A DNA stretch of 64,000 bases from Corylus avellana (GCF_901000735.1 NC_081542.1:20165093-20229092); one strand, 5' to 3'; shown: positions 44,540-56,280, numbered from the stretch's first letter. Numbers and translations are program-made. The notes: generated from the sequence alone by a model not told the origin.

Positions 44540-46409
44540 TGGTGCAGTGATGTAGATCGGAAAGCTAAGGATTCCATAAAGAAAAGCGATGATGTAGGGA
44601 AAAACTCGCACCTAACGAGTTCTATTAAAAAGACCATATCTAGAGTTTCAGACCTCGGATTGGAGCAACCTTGGTGGTGTTGCAATGCTCATTCAAATGT
44701 CTACAAAATCGTGTTTCAGAGGTTTATCTAATTCAAATGTTTACTAGGTCAAACAGGCAATAAATAGAAGGCTAGAAAGTTGGGCATAATTGTTTGTGTG
44801 CAATCTCGTTCAGACGAGATTACAGCCGAGGACCAACAGAGAGGCTCATCCGCAACCCCGTTCGGACGAGATTGCAGATGCGCCACACAATTTTACTGAA
44901 ACCGACTTTATATCGTATTATTATTAGGTTCAGGGTTTGGGGGCCTATAAATACATGTTTTATAAACCCTAAAACGTTGGTTTTGATTATATGTGAGTTT
45001 TGTTCAATAAGAAGCCTCAGAGTTGAGCGTTCTTCTGTCTTTCCTTCAAAACCTAGAGGGTATCTAGTGTTTTAGAGAAGATTTCTTAGATCCTTTGATA
45101 GAATCAAGATCTAGAAATACTTATCCGTTCTTTATTATTGTTATTCACTACAACGCACTAAGTCACACTGCATCAACTAGTACTATAGCCCAAGTTACTT
45201 TTCATGAATGGGGTGGGGTGGGTAAATTGTTGTGCAGACATGAACAAAATGCACGTGTGCACATAGGCAGCATGTAAGGAGAAACCGGGGATTTGTTTGC
45301 AGCGCCCATGGGTGGTGTTTCGGATGGTTGTCGTCGCCAATGAAGATCGTGGTACGTGGAGGTGGAAGGCAAATTTATCGTCGAGAATGAACATGTCAAT
45401 CTTTTTGCAGGGCACAGAGTGCAGAGGAAGTTTCCTATGGCACAAGCTCATGCTATTCTATAGGAAGCAGCCATCATGCTCGACGTCTCAGAATTCCAAG
45501 GTTGCTTGCAACCATAAAAGAGTTCCTTGATTGGGTGGTTATTGTTGAATAGGTTCTTGACTTCAAGAGGGTACCCAATGAACGACGAGTCTCTTTAGTG
45601 GTAAACATATTCTGAGGAAGAGTTGCGGCATGGTGGCGGCAACTAAAGCAAACTAGGGTGCGGCAAGGTAAATTGAATATCAATAGTTGGGAGAAACTAT
45701 TGAAACACATGCAAGTTGCTTTCTTACCCATAAGTTATACCATGTGCCAAAAGTCACAGAATTGGAGACAATGGCCTATATATGTGAAAGAAAAAATAGA
45801 AAAGTCCTACAAAAGACTACATGCACCATGGGAGGCAAGGTGGCCAAGCTTGTCATTGATCCAAAGAGTCATGAGAATGTATTCTCAGAGGAAGCGGTTC
45901 GAAAATTGGGCTTCAAATCAAGAGGCATCCTACTCCCTATCAGGTAGAAAGGCTCACAAGAGGAAATGAGGCAAATGTTTCGAAACGTTGTCTAGTGTCC
46001 TTTTCCATCGGAGCTAAATATCGGAATGATGTGTGGTGTGACATGATCGCCATGGATACATGTCACCTATATTGGGAAAGCCGTGGCATCATGAGCAGGC
46101 TACAATCCACGATGAAACAAAGAACACATACAACTTTGTGGTTGGTAAAATCAAATTGACGTTGCTACCTAGCTAAGAGGCGGAGCCAAAACCTTCACAA
46201 GGGGATGGTCAATCCTTTGTACCAAAGTGGAAGTTGGCAGGTATGGGAAGTAGTGTCAAGGGGGTGGTACCAGAACCGGTAAAGGAGGTGTTGGAGGAAT
46301 TTGTCTACGTGTTCTCAGCAAAATTACCAAAAAAGATGGCCCGATTGCAAGGTATTCAACCTCAACTTGATTTGGTTCTAGGTGCTAACCTTCCTAATCA
46401 TCCGCACTA
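44540..46409 (+). mobile_element. Decayed Gypsy retrotransposon, left part (LTR, gag, protease)
   Basis: About 44540-45175 is LTR-like: a TATA region CCTATAAATACATG near 44944 and text shared with 62430-62765, such as AAACCGACTTTATAT and TCAGAGTTGAGCGTTCTTCT. Then come gag and pol scraps in several frames. A protease-like KLVIDPKSHENVFSEEAVRK (about 45847) has lost the active-site DSG. CDMIAMDTCHL is at about 46037, and LVLGANLPNHPHY at 46372-46409 matches the region just before Gypsy reverse transcriptase. The element is split at 46409 by the Tat element and resumes at 50573. Confidence 0.75.
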
Positions 46410-47448
46410 TGTTGTCTTAACTTCCTACCTAAATTAATAGGTAATTAATTGGATGCTTTACCCGCAAGTGCATGAGGTCAACATAGTAACATAGTGTGCA
46501 AATACGGAGTCATTCCCACGAGGATTGCTAGATTTTGCTTAAAATTAAATTCCAAAAGTAAAACTAAACAAAGATTGAATTTTGGATTGATGATAATAAA
46601 AAGGTAGGGCTTTTAATATCTACCACTAATTATGCTTAGCTAACATATCAATATGCTAATGTTTTGATCATGTTATGAATATCTAATGTTTGTCAACCTA
46701 AGGGCATTGGTGTCTATTCCTTAAGCTATTGATTTCCCAAAGCAATGAATTAGGCATGAATGTCTACTCTAATTCTTTTCTTTCTTAAAGGATTTAGCAT
46801 GTGTGTCTACTAAGTTGTTCTTTAAGAAAGCATAAAAACTGTGAAAATTGACATACACACGAGGCCTAGGGCATGGGTGTCTACTCCCAATTCCCCATGT
46901 TAATTAACCCAAGAATCGTGGTGTGGATTCTTTTGTTACTTGTGTTAAACCTAAAACTCGGTCATCCAAATTGATCTAACTAACTGGTCCATACCATATG
47001 CGCATGTTGATCAAGCACACACATATGAGGAATTCATGCAAATAGGTATTAATCAAGTTAAATAGCACAACAAGATCATCACAAAGGCGCCAATATTGAA
47101 ATATCAACTAAACATAACTAGGGCTTCAATCTAGCCCTACTAAATAAATTAGCTACATATAGAGTTGATGTTAAACATCTTCATAAAAGAAAAGAAATGG
47201 AAGAATAAACCTGAGACTTGACTTGAGAGCTCCTATTCTTCTCCCTTCTCCAAGCCTCCTCATTCTAAAGGCTTAGGAGTCTATTTATAGGCTTTAGAAG
47301 TCCTTGGAAAAGTAGTAAACCCTAGGGTTTTCGTAGGGTTTAAATCCTATTACAATTTGGAGTTTGAAAAACCCTAATATGGAAATAGGGACATTATAGC
47401 CGCCACTTGGAATGCCTCTTGCACACGGGTGCGCTCGATCGCAGCCCG
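46410..47448 (-). repeat. 3' LTR of the Tat element (truncated by gap)
   Basis: Collinear with 49216-50252, continuing to CGCTCGATCGCAGCCCG at the gap. The two copies differ by a few percent by eye. Confidence 0.9.
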
Positions 47449-47548
47449 NNNNNNNNNNNNNNNNNNNNNNNNNNNNNNNNNNNNNNNNNNNNNNNNNNNN
47501 NNNNNNNNNNNNNNNNNNNNNNNNNNNNNNNNNNNNNNNNNNNNNNNN
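47449..47548. other. Assembly gap (100 N)
   Basis: By comparison with the other LTR it must hide at least ~320 bp of LTR plus some interior, so the true gap exceeds 100 bp. Confidence 0.97.
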
Positions 47549-48803
47549 GTACTATTTGAGTTGGGAATTCCCCCTACTTCCTTTCACTCAGCTCCTTTGC
47601 CATTTGACCCATTTGCACTTCTAGCTTTTGTATGGCTTGCTCAGTCTTTGTATTGACATGTTTTTGATCAACCATGAATTGTTGTTGTGAAGTCACCAGG
47701 CTATGTATCATATTCTCTAGTTGGTTCATCTTTCGCTCTTGAGCTGGTTGACTTGCTTGTTGGGTTCCTTTCTGCTGTCTTTGATTATTACTCTAGAAGA
47801 AATTGGGATGATTGCACCATCCTGGATTGTAAGTATTAGAGTATGGGTTGTTCTTGTGGGGATAATTGTTTTGTCCCATAAAGTTCATCTCTTTTTGTTC
47901 TGCAAAAGGACACTTCTTAGTGATGTAATCTAAATGGGAACAAATAGCACATACATGGAATTGCATGTCCTGTTGCAGAGGTGAAGTTTTCTGAACAGTC
48001 ATGGCTTTGACAAGCATATCCAATTTCTTTTCTACTGCAGCCAACTGATTAGTTGATCCTCCACTGAGATTCACCTCATACATGCCCTTGCTCTTGACTC
48101 CTCTCCTTCCTCGTAAACAGAATTGCTGTGAGTGCTCACTTAATGTCTCAAAAATTTGCACAGCTTCCTCACTACTCCTTTCCATAAGTGTTCCTCTGCA
48201 AGCTGAATCAACCATCCCTTTGATGGTATCATCTAATCCTTCATAGAAAATTTGTACCTGCTCATCTTGAGGGATGTTATGATGTGGACACTTTAGGAGT
48301 AAGGAATTGAAGTGATCCCATGCTTCAAAGAACAAGTCTCCGTCTCGTTGTTGGAACATTTGAAATTCTCTTTTAAGTTGCTTTGTCTTCTGGGCTGGGA
48401 AAAACCTCTTCAGAAACTTGGTGGTCAATTCTTCCCAAGTATGAATGGACTCTGCAGGTAAGGAATTGTACCACAGTTTAGCATTATCTTTCAAGGAAAA
48501 AGGAAAGAGAACTAACTTGAGTCTTTCTTGAGTTAGGCCTTGAACATTCTACAACTTGCATAAGTCAAAGAATTCCTTAAGATACAAGTTGGGATCCTCA
48601 GTAGCTGTGCCTCTGAAGTGGGTCAATGCATTGAGGATTTGGGGAGAGATATAATAGCTGTTGTCCACCTCCGGTTGATATGCTATGCATGAGGGTTGAT
48701 GGAGGTTTGTTGGGACGTATGCCTGCTTCATTGGTCTCCTCACCCATGGTGGATTGGCCTCTAATGGTCCTGGCCTGATTGGATTTTCTGGCACATCTTC
48801 CAT
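47549..48803 (-). pseudogene. Tat/Retand gag, interrupted by in-frame stops
   Basis: One continuous minus-strand frame from 48803 toward the gap, broken by stop codons rather than frameshifts. The first is a TAG at 48549-48551 after YLKEFFDLCKL. The second is a TAG at 47793-47795 after NHPNFF, where the family has a tryptophan. Conserved gag text includes LWYNSLPAESIHTWEELTTK, FLKRFFPAQKT, FFEAWDHFNSLLLKCPHH and QIFYEGL. It ends with a CAICSHLDYITKKCP knuckle-like motif (about 47917-47961). The frame continues after the second stop (QRQQKGTQQASQPAQERKMN) to the gap. It has no protease or polymerase. Confidence 0.9.
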
Positions 48804-49190
48804 TTCAACTTCTTCTTCTCCTTCTTTAACTCTAGGTCGTTGTCAAATTGTCCACTCAATTTCAGAATCGAGGGGAAAAACGGTTGAGGCTTGAGATCGA
48901 CGACCTTGCATGAACCTTGATTACTTCTTCAGTTAGGCAGCTTCAGTATTGCCTGGTTCGGATGCTCCCTAGAACTACACTCGATCTCAGGACGGTGCAT
49001 TCAATCGCAGTGTGCTTGATCGCACTTGGCAGACGATTGATTGCAATCACAGAATGCCAATCCGGAACCTAAAACAGAAAACAAAATAAAATTAGGGAAA
49101 CAAGAAATTCTTTTTGATTTTTGCTAATACTAAATTAAAAATTAAAATAACAAAACTAAAGGAAGATAAATTTAAACAAAAGTCACCGCA

Positions 49191-49210
49191 ATTCCCGGTA
49201 ACGGCGCCAA
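49191..49210 (-). other. Primer binding site of the Tat element
   Basis: Minus-strand TTGGCGCCGTTACCGGGAAT, five bases inside the 5' LTR. It is the TGGCGCCGTTGCCGGGG-type site characteristic of Tat/Ogre/Retand Gypsy elements and it fixes the element's orientation. Confidence 0.88.
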
Positions 49211-49215
49211 AAACT

Positions 49216-50572
49216 TGTTGTCTCAATTTCCTACCTAAATTAATAGGTAATTAATTGGATGTTTTACCGACAAGTGCACGAGGTCAACATAGTAGCATAG
49301 TATGCAAATACGGAGTCATTCCCACAAGGATTGCTAGATTTTGCTTAAAATTAAATTCCAAAAGTAAAACTAAACAAAGATTGAATTTTGAATTGATGAT
49401 AATTAAAAGGTAGGGCTTTGATATCCACCACTAATTATGCTTAGCTAACATATCAATATGCCAATATTTTGATCATGTTATGAATATCTAATGTTTGCCA
49501 ACCTAAGGGCATTGGTGTTTACTCCTTAAGCTATTGATTTCCCTAAGCAACGAATTAGGCATGGGTATCTACTCTAATTCTTTTCTTTCTTAAAAGATTT
49601 AGCATGGGTGTCTACTAAGTTGTTCTTTAAGAAAGCATACAAACTGTGAAAATCGACAAACACACGAGGCCTAGGGCATGGGTGTCTACTCCCAGTTCCC
49701 CATGTTGATTAACCCAAAAATCGCGGTGTGGATTCTTTCGTTACTTGTGTTAAACCTAGGACTTGGTCATCCAAATTGATCTAACTAACTGGTCCATACC
49801 ATATGTACATGTTGATTAGGCACACACATATGAGGAATTCATGCAAGCAGGTATTAATCAAGTTAAATAGCACAACAAGATCATCATAAAGGTGCCAATA
49901 TTGAAATATCAACTAAACATAACTAGGGCTTCAATCTAGCCCTACTAAATAAATTAGCTACACATAGAGTTGATGTTAAACATCTTCATAAAAGAAAAGA
50001 AAGAGAAGAATAAACCCGAGACTTGACTTGAGAGCTCATATTCTTCTCCCTTCTCCAAGCCTCCTCATTCTAAAGGCTTAGGAGTCTATTTATAGGCTTT
50101 AGAAGTCCTTGGAAAAGTAGTAAACCCTAGGGTTTTCGTAGGGTTTAAATCCTATTACAATTTGGAGTTTGAAAAACCCTAATATGGAAATAGGGACATT
50201 ATAGCTGCCACTTAGAATGCCTCCTACGCACGGGTGCGCTCGATCGCAGCCCGTGTGCGCTCGATCGCAGGTCTGCAATTGATCCTTCTTTTTCCCTGTG
50301 CTTGATCGTTTCTGGCCTGGCTCGTGCAGCATCTTTTCTGGTATTGCGCTCAATCCCAGGTACCCTGTGATTGATCACAGTACCAGGAGCTCCAGTTTTT
50401 CCATCTTCTCTTATTGAGCCTAAATCACCCAGTTTTACTTTACTTTCTTCCAAAAGTTTGTAAAAACATCAAAAACACAAAAAGGAATTAAAATAGCCTA
50501 ATTAACTATAGCCAAAGGATTAAAACATGTAAGATAAGGGCTGAAAATATAAATATTTTAGCACTTATTACA
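49216..50572 (-). repeat. 5' LTR of the Tat element
   Basis: 1357 bp, the complete copy. It contains several CTCGATCGCAG / GATCGCAG-type motifs near 50230-50390. Confidence 0.9.
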
Positions 50573-50720
50573 CTACAACAAGAGTCCTAAAAAGCATGAT
50601 GGATTGAGGCGGCAAGTGGAAGAGATACGTCTTTCAGAGTGTATTGCAATTTTTCGTGAAGAAGAGGAACCGTTGGAAGAGTTAAATCTTTCAAAGAGGC
50701 ACTTTAAATTATTTTGAAAA
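50573..50720 (+). pseudogene. Decayed Gypsy element, continuation after the Tat insertion
   Basis: Reads HYNKSPKKHDGLRRQVEE, the continuation of the reverse-transcriptase entry motif (HYRMSPKEH...LRRQVEELL in the family) left open at 46409. It then diverges into ECIAIFREEEEPLEELNLSK and stops; the rest of pol is absent. Confidence 0.7.
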
Positions 50721-51953
50721 CGTTTCTTAGTTTTGTAAGAAAATGGGTACAAGGCTTGTCATAGCATCTTTAAAACTTTATAACATTAGAAAAGCAGTAA
50801 GAACAACATGAAAGTTATGAAAAAGGGCATGAAGTTACCTTAGAAGATGGCCAACTCCTCAAATCTCCTCATTCCTTTACAAAATTACTCTCAACACTAA
50901 GTTTTTAGGGTTTCTTGAGTGCAAGGGAGGCTGAAGGTCGAATGGGAGCCTTATATAAGGGTTTGGGGTGTGCCTTATTTTGGAAAAGTGGAGAATGGGT
51001 TAAAAATGCTTTTCAGAGTTGGTAGCAAACGTTCGGTACTATGTGGCGAACGTTCGAGTACTATTACACATTAAATAAAAGGTTTCAAGCGTATGTTCTG
51101 AGGTACTACCCACTGGGTCAAAGATTGGTCAATGAACATTCATGTGGTCCCTAGCGAACGTTCGGTTAGAGAGTGGGTTTTTCTCAGTTAGGCTTGGAAA
51201 CTTCTAAAGGGTGGGTTATCCTTAAGGTGTATAGGCCTTTTGGTTTAAAACTATGTTTTATGAAGTCATCAACTGCTTTGTCGTAGTGAGTCATTAATCT
51301 ATTAAGGCAAGGGTTTTTTATCGGGGTATTACAAAGGATTACCTTGAAGAGAGCAAAAATTCCCCCAAAACCTTCTTCTTCGTCACTAGAAACTATCATC
51401 TCACTTTAGGGCTAGGGTTTTTAGTGTAAAGGCTGAGAGATGAAGGGAGGTATTTATAGGGGTGAGGAGGCATGCCTCCCTCATATAAAGGTGGAGAATG
51501 GGTTAAAAATGCTTTTTAGATTATTACTGAATGTTCGGTACTATGGGCGAACATTCGGTGTACTATTACATAGTGGTTCTAGGGTTGCAGGTGGAATGTT
51601 CTATCAATACCCAGTAGATCAAACTTTGGTCAACAAACTTTCGCTTGTGGTCCCCTGTTGAACGTTCGCACTAAGGACATGATCAAACATTCGGTGTGTT
51701 TCCCTATCGAACGTTTGGCTAGAGAGCTTGATTTGAGTTTTTAGGGCTAAATATAAGTGAAGGCTTGGTTTAAGATTAAGGCACACCCTTGGGGTTTACA
51801 AAAAGGGTTTTCTAGACTTAAGTGTAATGGTTGATTTTGGGATAAATAACTCTTGGAAACTTGGGCCATCACTCTCTCTCTCTCTCTCGTGCGTCTCTAA
51901 ACTAAAGATATCCCGTTAGATCTCCATAAGGGAGGAGGGAAGAGTAGAACTCT
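50721..51953. repeat. LTR-like region with two ~0.5 kb degenerate direct repeats
   Basis: 50930-51200 and 51440-51740 share, in order, a TATA-like stretch, GTGGAGAATGGGTTAAAAATG, TTCGGTACTATG, TACTATTACA and a series of GAACGTTCG-type palindromes. CGGGGTATTACA at 51321-51332 resembles an LTR terminus. Probably remnants of Gypsy LTRs, boundaries unresolved. No gene. Confidence 0.45.
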
Positions 51954-52613
51954 CACTACAAAAAAAAAAAAAAAAAAAAATTGGTTTTAGTGATGGTTTG
52001 GATTGTGTCAGTTTAAGAAACTGACACTATAACATGTTGGTTTCTATNNNNNNNNNNNNNNNNNNNNNNNNNNNNNNNNNNNNNNNNNNNNNNNNNNNNN
52101 NNNNNNNNNNNNNNNNNNNNNNNNNNNNNNNNNNNNNNNNNNNNNNNNNNNNNNNNNNNNNNNNNNNNNNNNNNNNNNNNNNNNNNNNNNNNNNNNNNNN
52201 NNNNNNNNNNNNNNNNNNNNNNNNNNNNNNNNNNNNNNNNNNNNNNNNNNNNNNNNNNNNNNNNNNNNNNNNNNNNNNNNNNNNNNNNNNNNNNNNNNNN
52301 NNNNNNNNNNNNNNNNNNNNNNNNNNNNNNNNNNNNNNNNNNNNNNNNNNNNNNNNNNNNNNNNNNNNNNNNNNNNNNNNNNNNNNNNNNNNNNNNNNNN
52401 NNNNNNNNNNNNNNNNNNNNNNNNNNNNNNNNNNNNNNNNNNNNNNNNNNNNNNNNNNNNNNNNNNNNNNNNNNNNNNNNNNNNNNNNNNNNNNNNNNNN
52501 NNNNNNNNNNNNNNNNNNNNNNNNNNNNNNNNNNNNNNNNNNNNNNNNNNNNNNNNNNNNNNNNNNNNNNNNNNNNNNNNNNNNNNTTTTTTTTTTTTTT
52601 TTTTTGGGTAGTG
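51954..52613. mobile_element. CACTA-like element around a gap
   Basis: The left side starts CACTACAAAAAAA at 51954, followed by TTTTAGTGATGG and a small inverted motif (GTGTCAGTTTAAGAAACTGACAC, 52007-52029). The right side after the gap is a T run ending GGGTAGTG at 52613, a diverged inverse of the CACTA end. Flanks TCT/TCA share two of three bases. The interior is unknown (539 N). Confidence 0.55.
52048..52586. other. Assembly gap (539 N)
   Basis: The non-round size suggests an estimated gap, unlike the three 100-N gaps. It is flanked by homopolymer runs. Confidence 0.97.
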
Positions 52614-54039
52614 TCATATTCTCCCACCCATGCACCCACCACCTCTTTCAGCAGTTCCTCTTCCACTACTCGTCAATTTTCTTGCTGTTGCATGTGTTCC
52701 CACCCATCACTGGGCAGTGGGCACGCATGCACCGTCGTCTTCTTTTGTTGTTTTTCGGGCAAATCTCCACCTCCTCCAGCATTTCACAACCGGATCACCA
52801 CTCATGTCTCATGGTGTTTTCCTTTGATCTTTGGAGGCTCCAAGAAGCAAAGTTGGGCCTTTCTATACACTAGCCTTGGTGTTCTTTGTCTTCTAGATCA
52901 TACGGGGGGGTCTTTTTACTGTAGGGTTTAAAAAAGGATCGAAAGGCCTTTCGAGATTTGTGTCTCTCTTCAAACCTCTTGACCGTGTTGAGCTGGGATA
53001 TTTTTTGATATTCTCAGCTCATTTCGAATCTGATTTGAATCCAAAACAAAAATGAGTCCTTTTAGCTGCATTCACAATTCCACCTATTGGACTGCTATAA
53101 TCAATTCTACTCGCAACTTTCCCTCTCACTCTCTCCATCGCAAGAATCTCTAATGGGCTATGGTTAAGACTTGCGGTGAAATGTTGCTAATTAAGGACAT
53201 TGTTCCCTTTTGTTTGGCCTATATCTATTATTGTCTGAATTTTCGTGCATTTTTAATTTTTTACTATTTCAGTTCATCTCTTGTGTTCTGGGTTGTACGT
53301 TTATCTTTCTAATTGTAGCCTCTACAATCAGTCGTACGTTTATATATATATATATATATATAAGTGTGGGAATCTCGCTAGCAACCTACAATATATATAT
53401 ATATATATATTTTAAGTGTGGGAATCTAGCTAGCATATCCGACAATGATCCGCAAGACAACAAAAGAGGCAGCTGACAAAAGAGACCACTTCAGTACTAG
53501 TGGAAGACTTAAAAACGTTTCCGCCATAAAACGACGTCCATTTAGAACTTGACTAACTTTTAAGTCTTTTATTTATGTTTCTCACTACATAATGGTGAAG
53601 ATTGTTTTATAAATCTGGTGGACATTGTAGCCAAACGCTCCAGCAAGGTGTAGTTTCAAAAACTCCGTTTCTTTTGACTGCCCAGCAGACTCTGAAGCAT
53701 AATTGCAACGGCCCTAGAATTCTGAAAGTAAGTGTTGTCAACTTCCTACAATATATATCTTCTACATAATAGTTGTTGCATAATGTCAAAGGCAAGTGCT
53801 TTGTATCTATGGGGCTTTTTTTTTTTTTTTTTTTTCAATTCAAAAAAATACATTTGGGATTTTTTTTTTTTTTTTTTTTCAATTCATAAAACATAAGCTT
53901 TTTATTTTTGTCATGGTGGCTCCTATACACTAATTTACTGCTTCACAAATTTCATTAAGAAAACTTTATGAAGAAAAAAAAAATTGATAATTTGTGTGAG
54001 GGATGGCTTAGTGCAGTGCCAGTGTCCATCTAAATGAAG
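52614..54039. other. Intergenic, no gene supported
   Basis: Overlapping plus-strand frames at 52611-52931 have no recognisable similarity and differ in every frame. At 53337-53425 TAAGTGTGGGAATCTCGCTAGC and (TA)n are duplicated (second copy about 53414). Poly-T runs lie at 53817-53836 and 53861-53880. Confidence 0.4.
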
Positions 54040-54410
54040 GGAATAAAACATAATCACCAAATTTTCTCCAAAACCATAATCATAAATCCCAATCCCATAA
54101 TCCTCTCCTCAATTACAATCCCATGATTGTCTCCCTATCAATGATGATACATATTTTCTTAAGATCTTTTGTATTAAGTTTGATGTTGTAATTTATCTAT
54201 AAATAATGGAATATTCGATACACCCCATGTAGGTTTTCAGCCTTTCTCTTTTTTTTTTTTTTCTTACATAGTATCAGAGCTTGAAAGACCAACGTGGCCT
54301 CTCTGTTTTATACACACTGCATCTCTGTAACCTTTCATCAAACACTTGAGACCTTCATTCCTTCTCTTCTGCACAAAGACACATTCTGCCTATGGTCCGG
54401 CTTGTGTGCT

Positions 54411-54997
54411 GTAGTAAAATATTTAATGGCCCAGATGGTGTAAAAATATTTAACAGCGCAGATGTAACTAGAGAAATTTTTTTATTCTTTTATTTTTATT
54501 TATTATTATTATTATTTTTTAAGCCAAAGCGTTGTGCTCTATACTGGAATTAGACAGACAGACAGATTCACGCTCTAGAGAAAGTCTGGTAGCCTCCGGG
54601 GTCTGGTGGATCTAAACCCCATGAGAAATCGTTGGTGGGAGAAAATTGAAATAAAAGTATAGATCATCCTCTAAATTGTGTAATATGTACGAATTCTTTC
54701 TTAAAGAGCTTGATCAACGAGGTGAATTCATGATACCTTTCTGTTTTGTACACAAAAACAAGGACAGACTCTTAAGAGAATACTTGAGGGTATAGATCCG
54801 TCGTATTACTCATCTCCACCGTCCCTACCGCCGGTCTTCACCAGTTGGATAGCCTCCTCTCATTCACTCTCCATTCCCTATCGCTTTTTGGGCTTGTCTA
54901 AGATTTAAAGTGAAGTTAAACCTAACAAAGTTCGCTTTGGTTACATCTGGACTGTTAAATATTTTACAGCATCTGGGCCGTTAAATATTTTACCAGC
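54411..54997. mobile_element. Mutator-like MITE in the Copia leader
   Basis: 587 bp. Terminal arms of about 55 bp (left GTAGTAAAATATTTAATGGC, right end the inverse of GCTGGTAAAATATTTAACGG). Flanked by TTGTGTGCT (54402-54410) and ATGTGTGCT (54998-55006), a 9-bp duplication with one mismatch. The interior shows no recognised protein; captured host DNA cannot be excluded. Confidence 0.8.
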
Positions 54998-55423
54998 ATG
55001 TGTGCTACAGAACACAAGCTGGACCGTCTGTCTCAACCAAATCAACCTTCTCTCCAAAATACGGTCAACCCAACAAAAATTCAAATGTCCTCTGTTTCTG
55101 CTTCGTCTTCTTCTACTTCCACTACCCTTCCCATCTCATTTAATATTTCACACCTCTTCAACAACCCTATGGATCGCAGCATCTATTTAGGTTGGAAATC
55201 ACGGTTTGAAGACATCCTTGAGGACGTTGTTTCTATGGGCTGCACTCCTCCTCCATCTAAAGACAAGCTTCCCAATGGAATTCCCAAACCAGAATACTCT
55301 AAAGACAAGCTTCCCAATGGAATTCCCAAACCAGAATACTCTAAAGACAAGCTTGTTCTCAGTAGGATCAAAGTCAAAGCCTCTCCCTCGATCCAAACGC
55401 TGCTAATCTCATTAACCATATAG
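54998..55423 (+). pseudogene. Copia gag N-terminal fragment
   Basis: 141 codons. The recognisable part is SFNISHLFNNPMDRSIYLGWKSRFEDILEDV, like the N-terminal gag region that precedes UBN2 in Copia elements. A 42-bp block (S-K-D-K-L-P-N-G-I-P-K-P-E-Y) is repeated twice with a third partial copy (55256-55354). The frame then ends early. The apparent ATG lies in the target duplication of the adjacent MITE, so the true start lay upstream in the MITE-free element. Confidence 0.55.
55256..55354 (+). repeat. 42-bp in-frame tandem repeat in gag
   Basis: Units 55256-55297 and 55298-55339 are identical, followed by 15 bp of a third. A multiple of three keeps frame. Confidence 0.93.
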
Positions 55424-56272
55424 AAGACAACAGCTCCATAATTTACCCCTCAACAGCAGCCCAACTCCCATGATTCAAGCTACTTCCATGATTGAATGCT
55501 CACCCATTCACAGAAAACAAGTCTCCATGTTTTCTTTGAACAGTCGCACCTCTTCCAGCTTTTGTGGATCCTTTCCTGCTTCGCACAGCAGCAACTCAGT
55601 TGCCTCTCCATAGACTCCATTCAGTAACAATTACAGCTATGCACAGCCGTGTTCTATGACAGCCCAAGATAGAAGTCCTGTCAATTCCACATGTAACTTG
55701 CTTGAAGTGTTTCTCTGCCTAGGTAATTCTCGCGAATCTCTTCTATAGAGATTATTCTAGCTCTTGTGGTTATAAATATAAGAACCACTATGCTCTAGGA
55801 AATGTAACCAAAACAGAGATGATCTAAACCTTTACCTGGTATCGGAGAAAATTGGGTGACGCCTTTATTCTAAACTTGGTTTTCCCTTCTTTTGGTGGCA
55901 GCACCGTCAGTGTGGGCTTAGCCCACAGCCCACACTGGCAGTGCCTTGAGGAAGCTCTACAAGAGCGGTTATTATCGAAAAATAATAATAATAATAATCA
56001 TCATCATTTATCTTGCTTACCGTTGATTTATCTTCCTCCATATCCCTTGCCTTTGTTTTTCTTCCTCGCCTCTCTTTGATTCCCTTTGTTCTTAAATAAA
56101 AAGCTCTCTCTGATGGTGGAGGTGTCGCCCGGACATTCATAAACCAGGGAAGAAACTCTCGCTCAAACAAGTCGCTGTATGTACCTTTGGCCGACATCAG
56201 GCAGTAGTCCCAGCAGTTATCAAACAGAAGGGGTGGAGCAAAAGTAACCCCTTTTTCTTTAATTTTTGCAAT
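55424..56272. other. Intergenic; possible second LTR scrap
   Basis: Around 55770-55870 (GGTTATAAATATAAGAACC, then CTGGTATCGGAGAAAATTGG) looks like another LTR end plus primer site. A short hairpin CAGTGTGGGCTTAGCCCACA... lies at 55909-55938. No gene. Confidence 0.35.
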
Positions 56273-56280
56273 ATCTCACG

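Larger units (their letters stand above)
46410..50572 (-). mobile_element. Tat/Retand-type Gypsy element (gag only), nested, minus strand
   Basis: Direct LTRs lie at 46410-47448 (3' LTR, cut by a gap) and 49216-50572 (5' LTR). On the minus strand the 5' LTR starts TGTAATAAGTGC and is followed by the Tat-type primer site TTGGCGCCGTTACCGGGAAT (49210-49191). A gag pseudogene follows. The host Gypsy frame reads HY up to the left junction and HYNKSPKKHDGLRRQVEE after the right one, consistent with duplication of CACTA. The terminal CA of the LTR overlaps this, so the duplication is either CACTA or CTA. No pol is visible, though a gap hides part of the interior. Confidence 0.88.
54040..55423 (+). 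mobile_element. Copia fragment: LTR end, primer site and gag start
   Basis: An LTR-like tail (TATCTATAAATAATGG near 54196, then a T tract) is followed by AGTATCAGAGCTTG (54271-54284), a primer-binding site. A leader and gag N-terminus follow (54998-55423). A MULE-type MITE (54411-54997) interrupts the leader. Nothing downstream of gag remains, and I found no second LTR. Confidence 0.6.

Noticed and set aside
52013..52873. Long open frames across the 539-N gap
   Set aside because: They consist mostly of unknown residues and reflect the run of N, not sequence.
52611..52931. Overlapping plus-strand frames with Pro/Ser-rich or aromatic content
   Set aside because: Three frames are open over the same stretch, which suggests chance in CT-rich DNA rather than coding.
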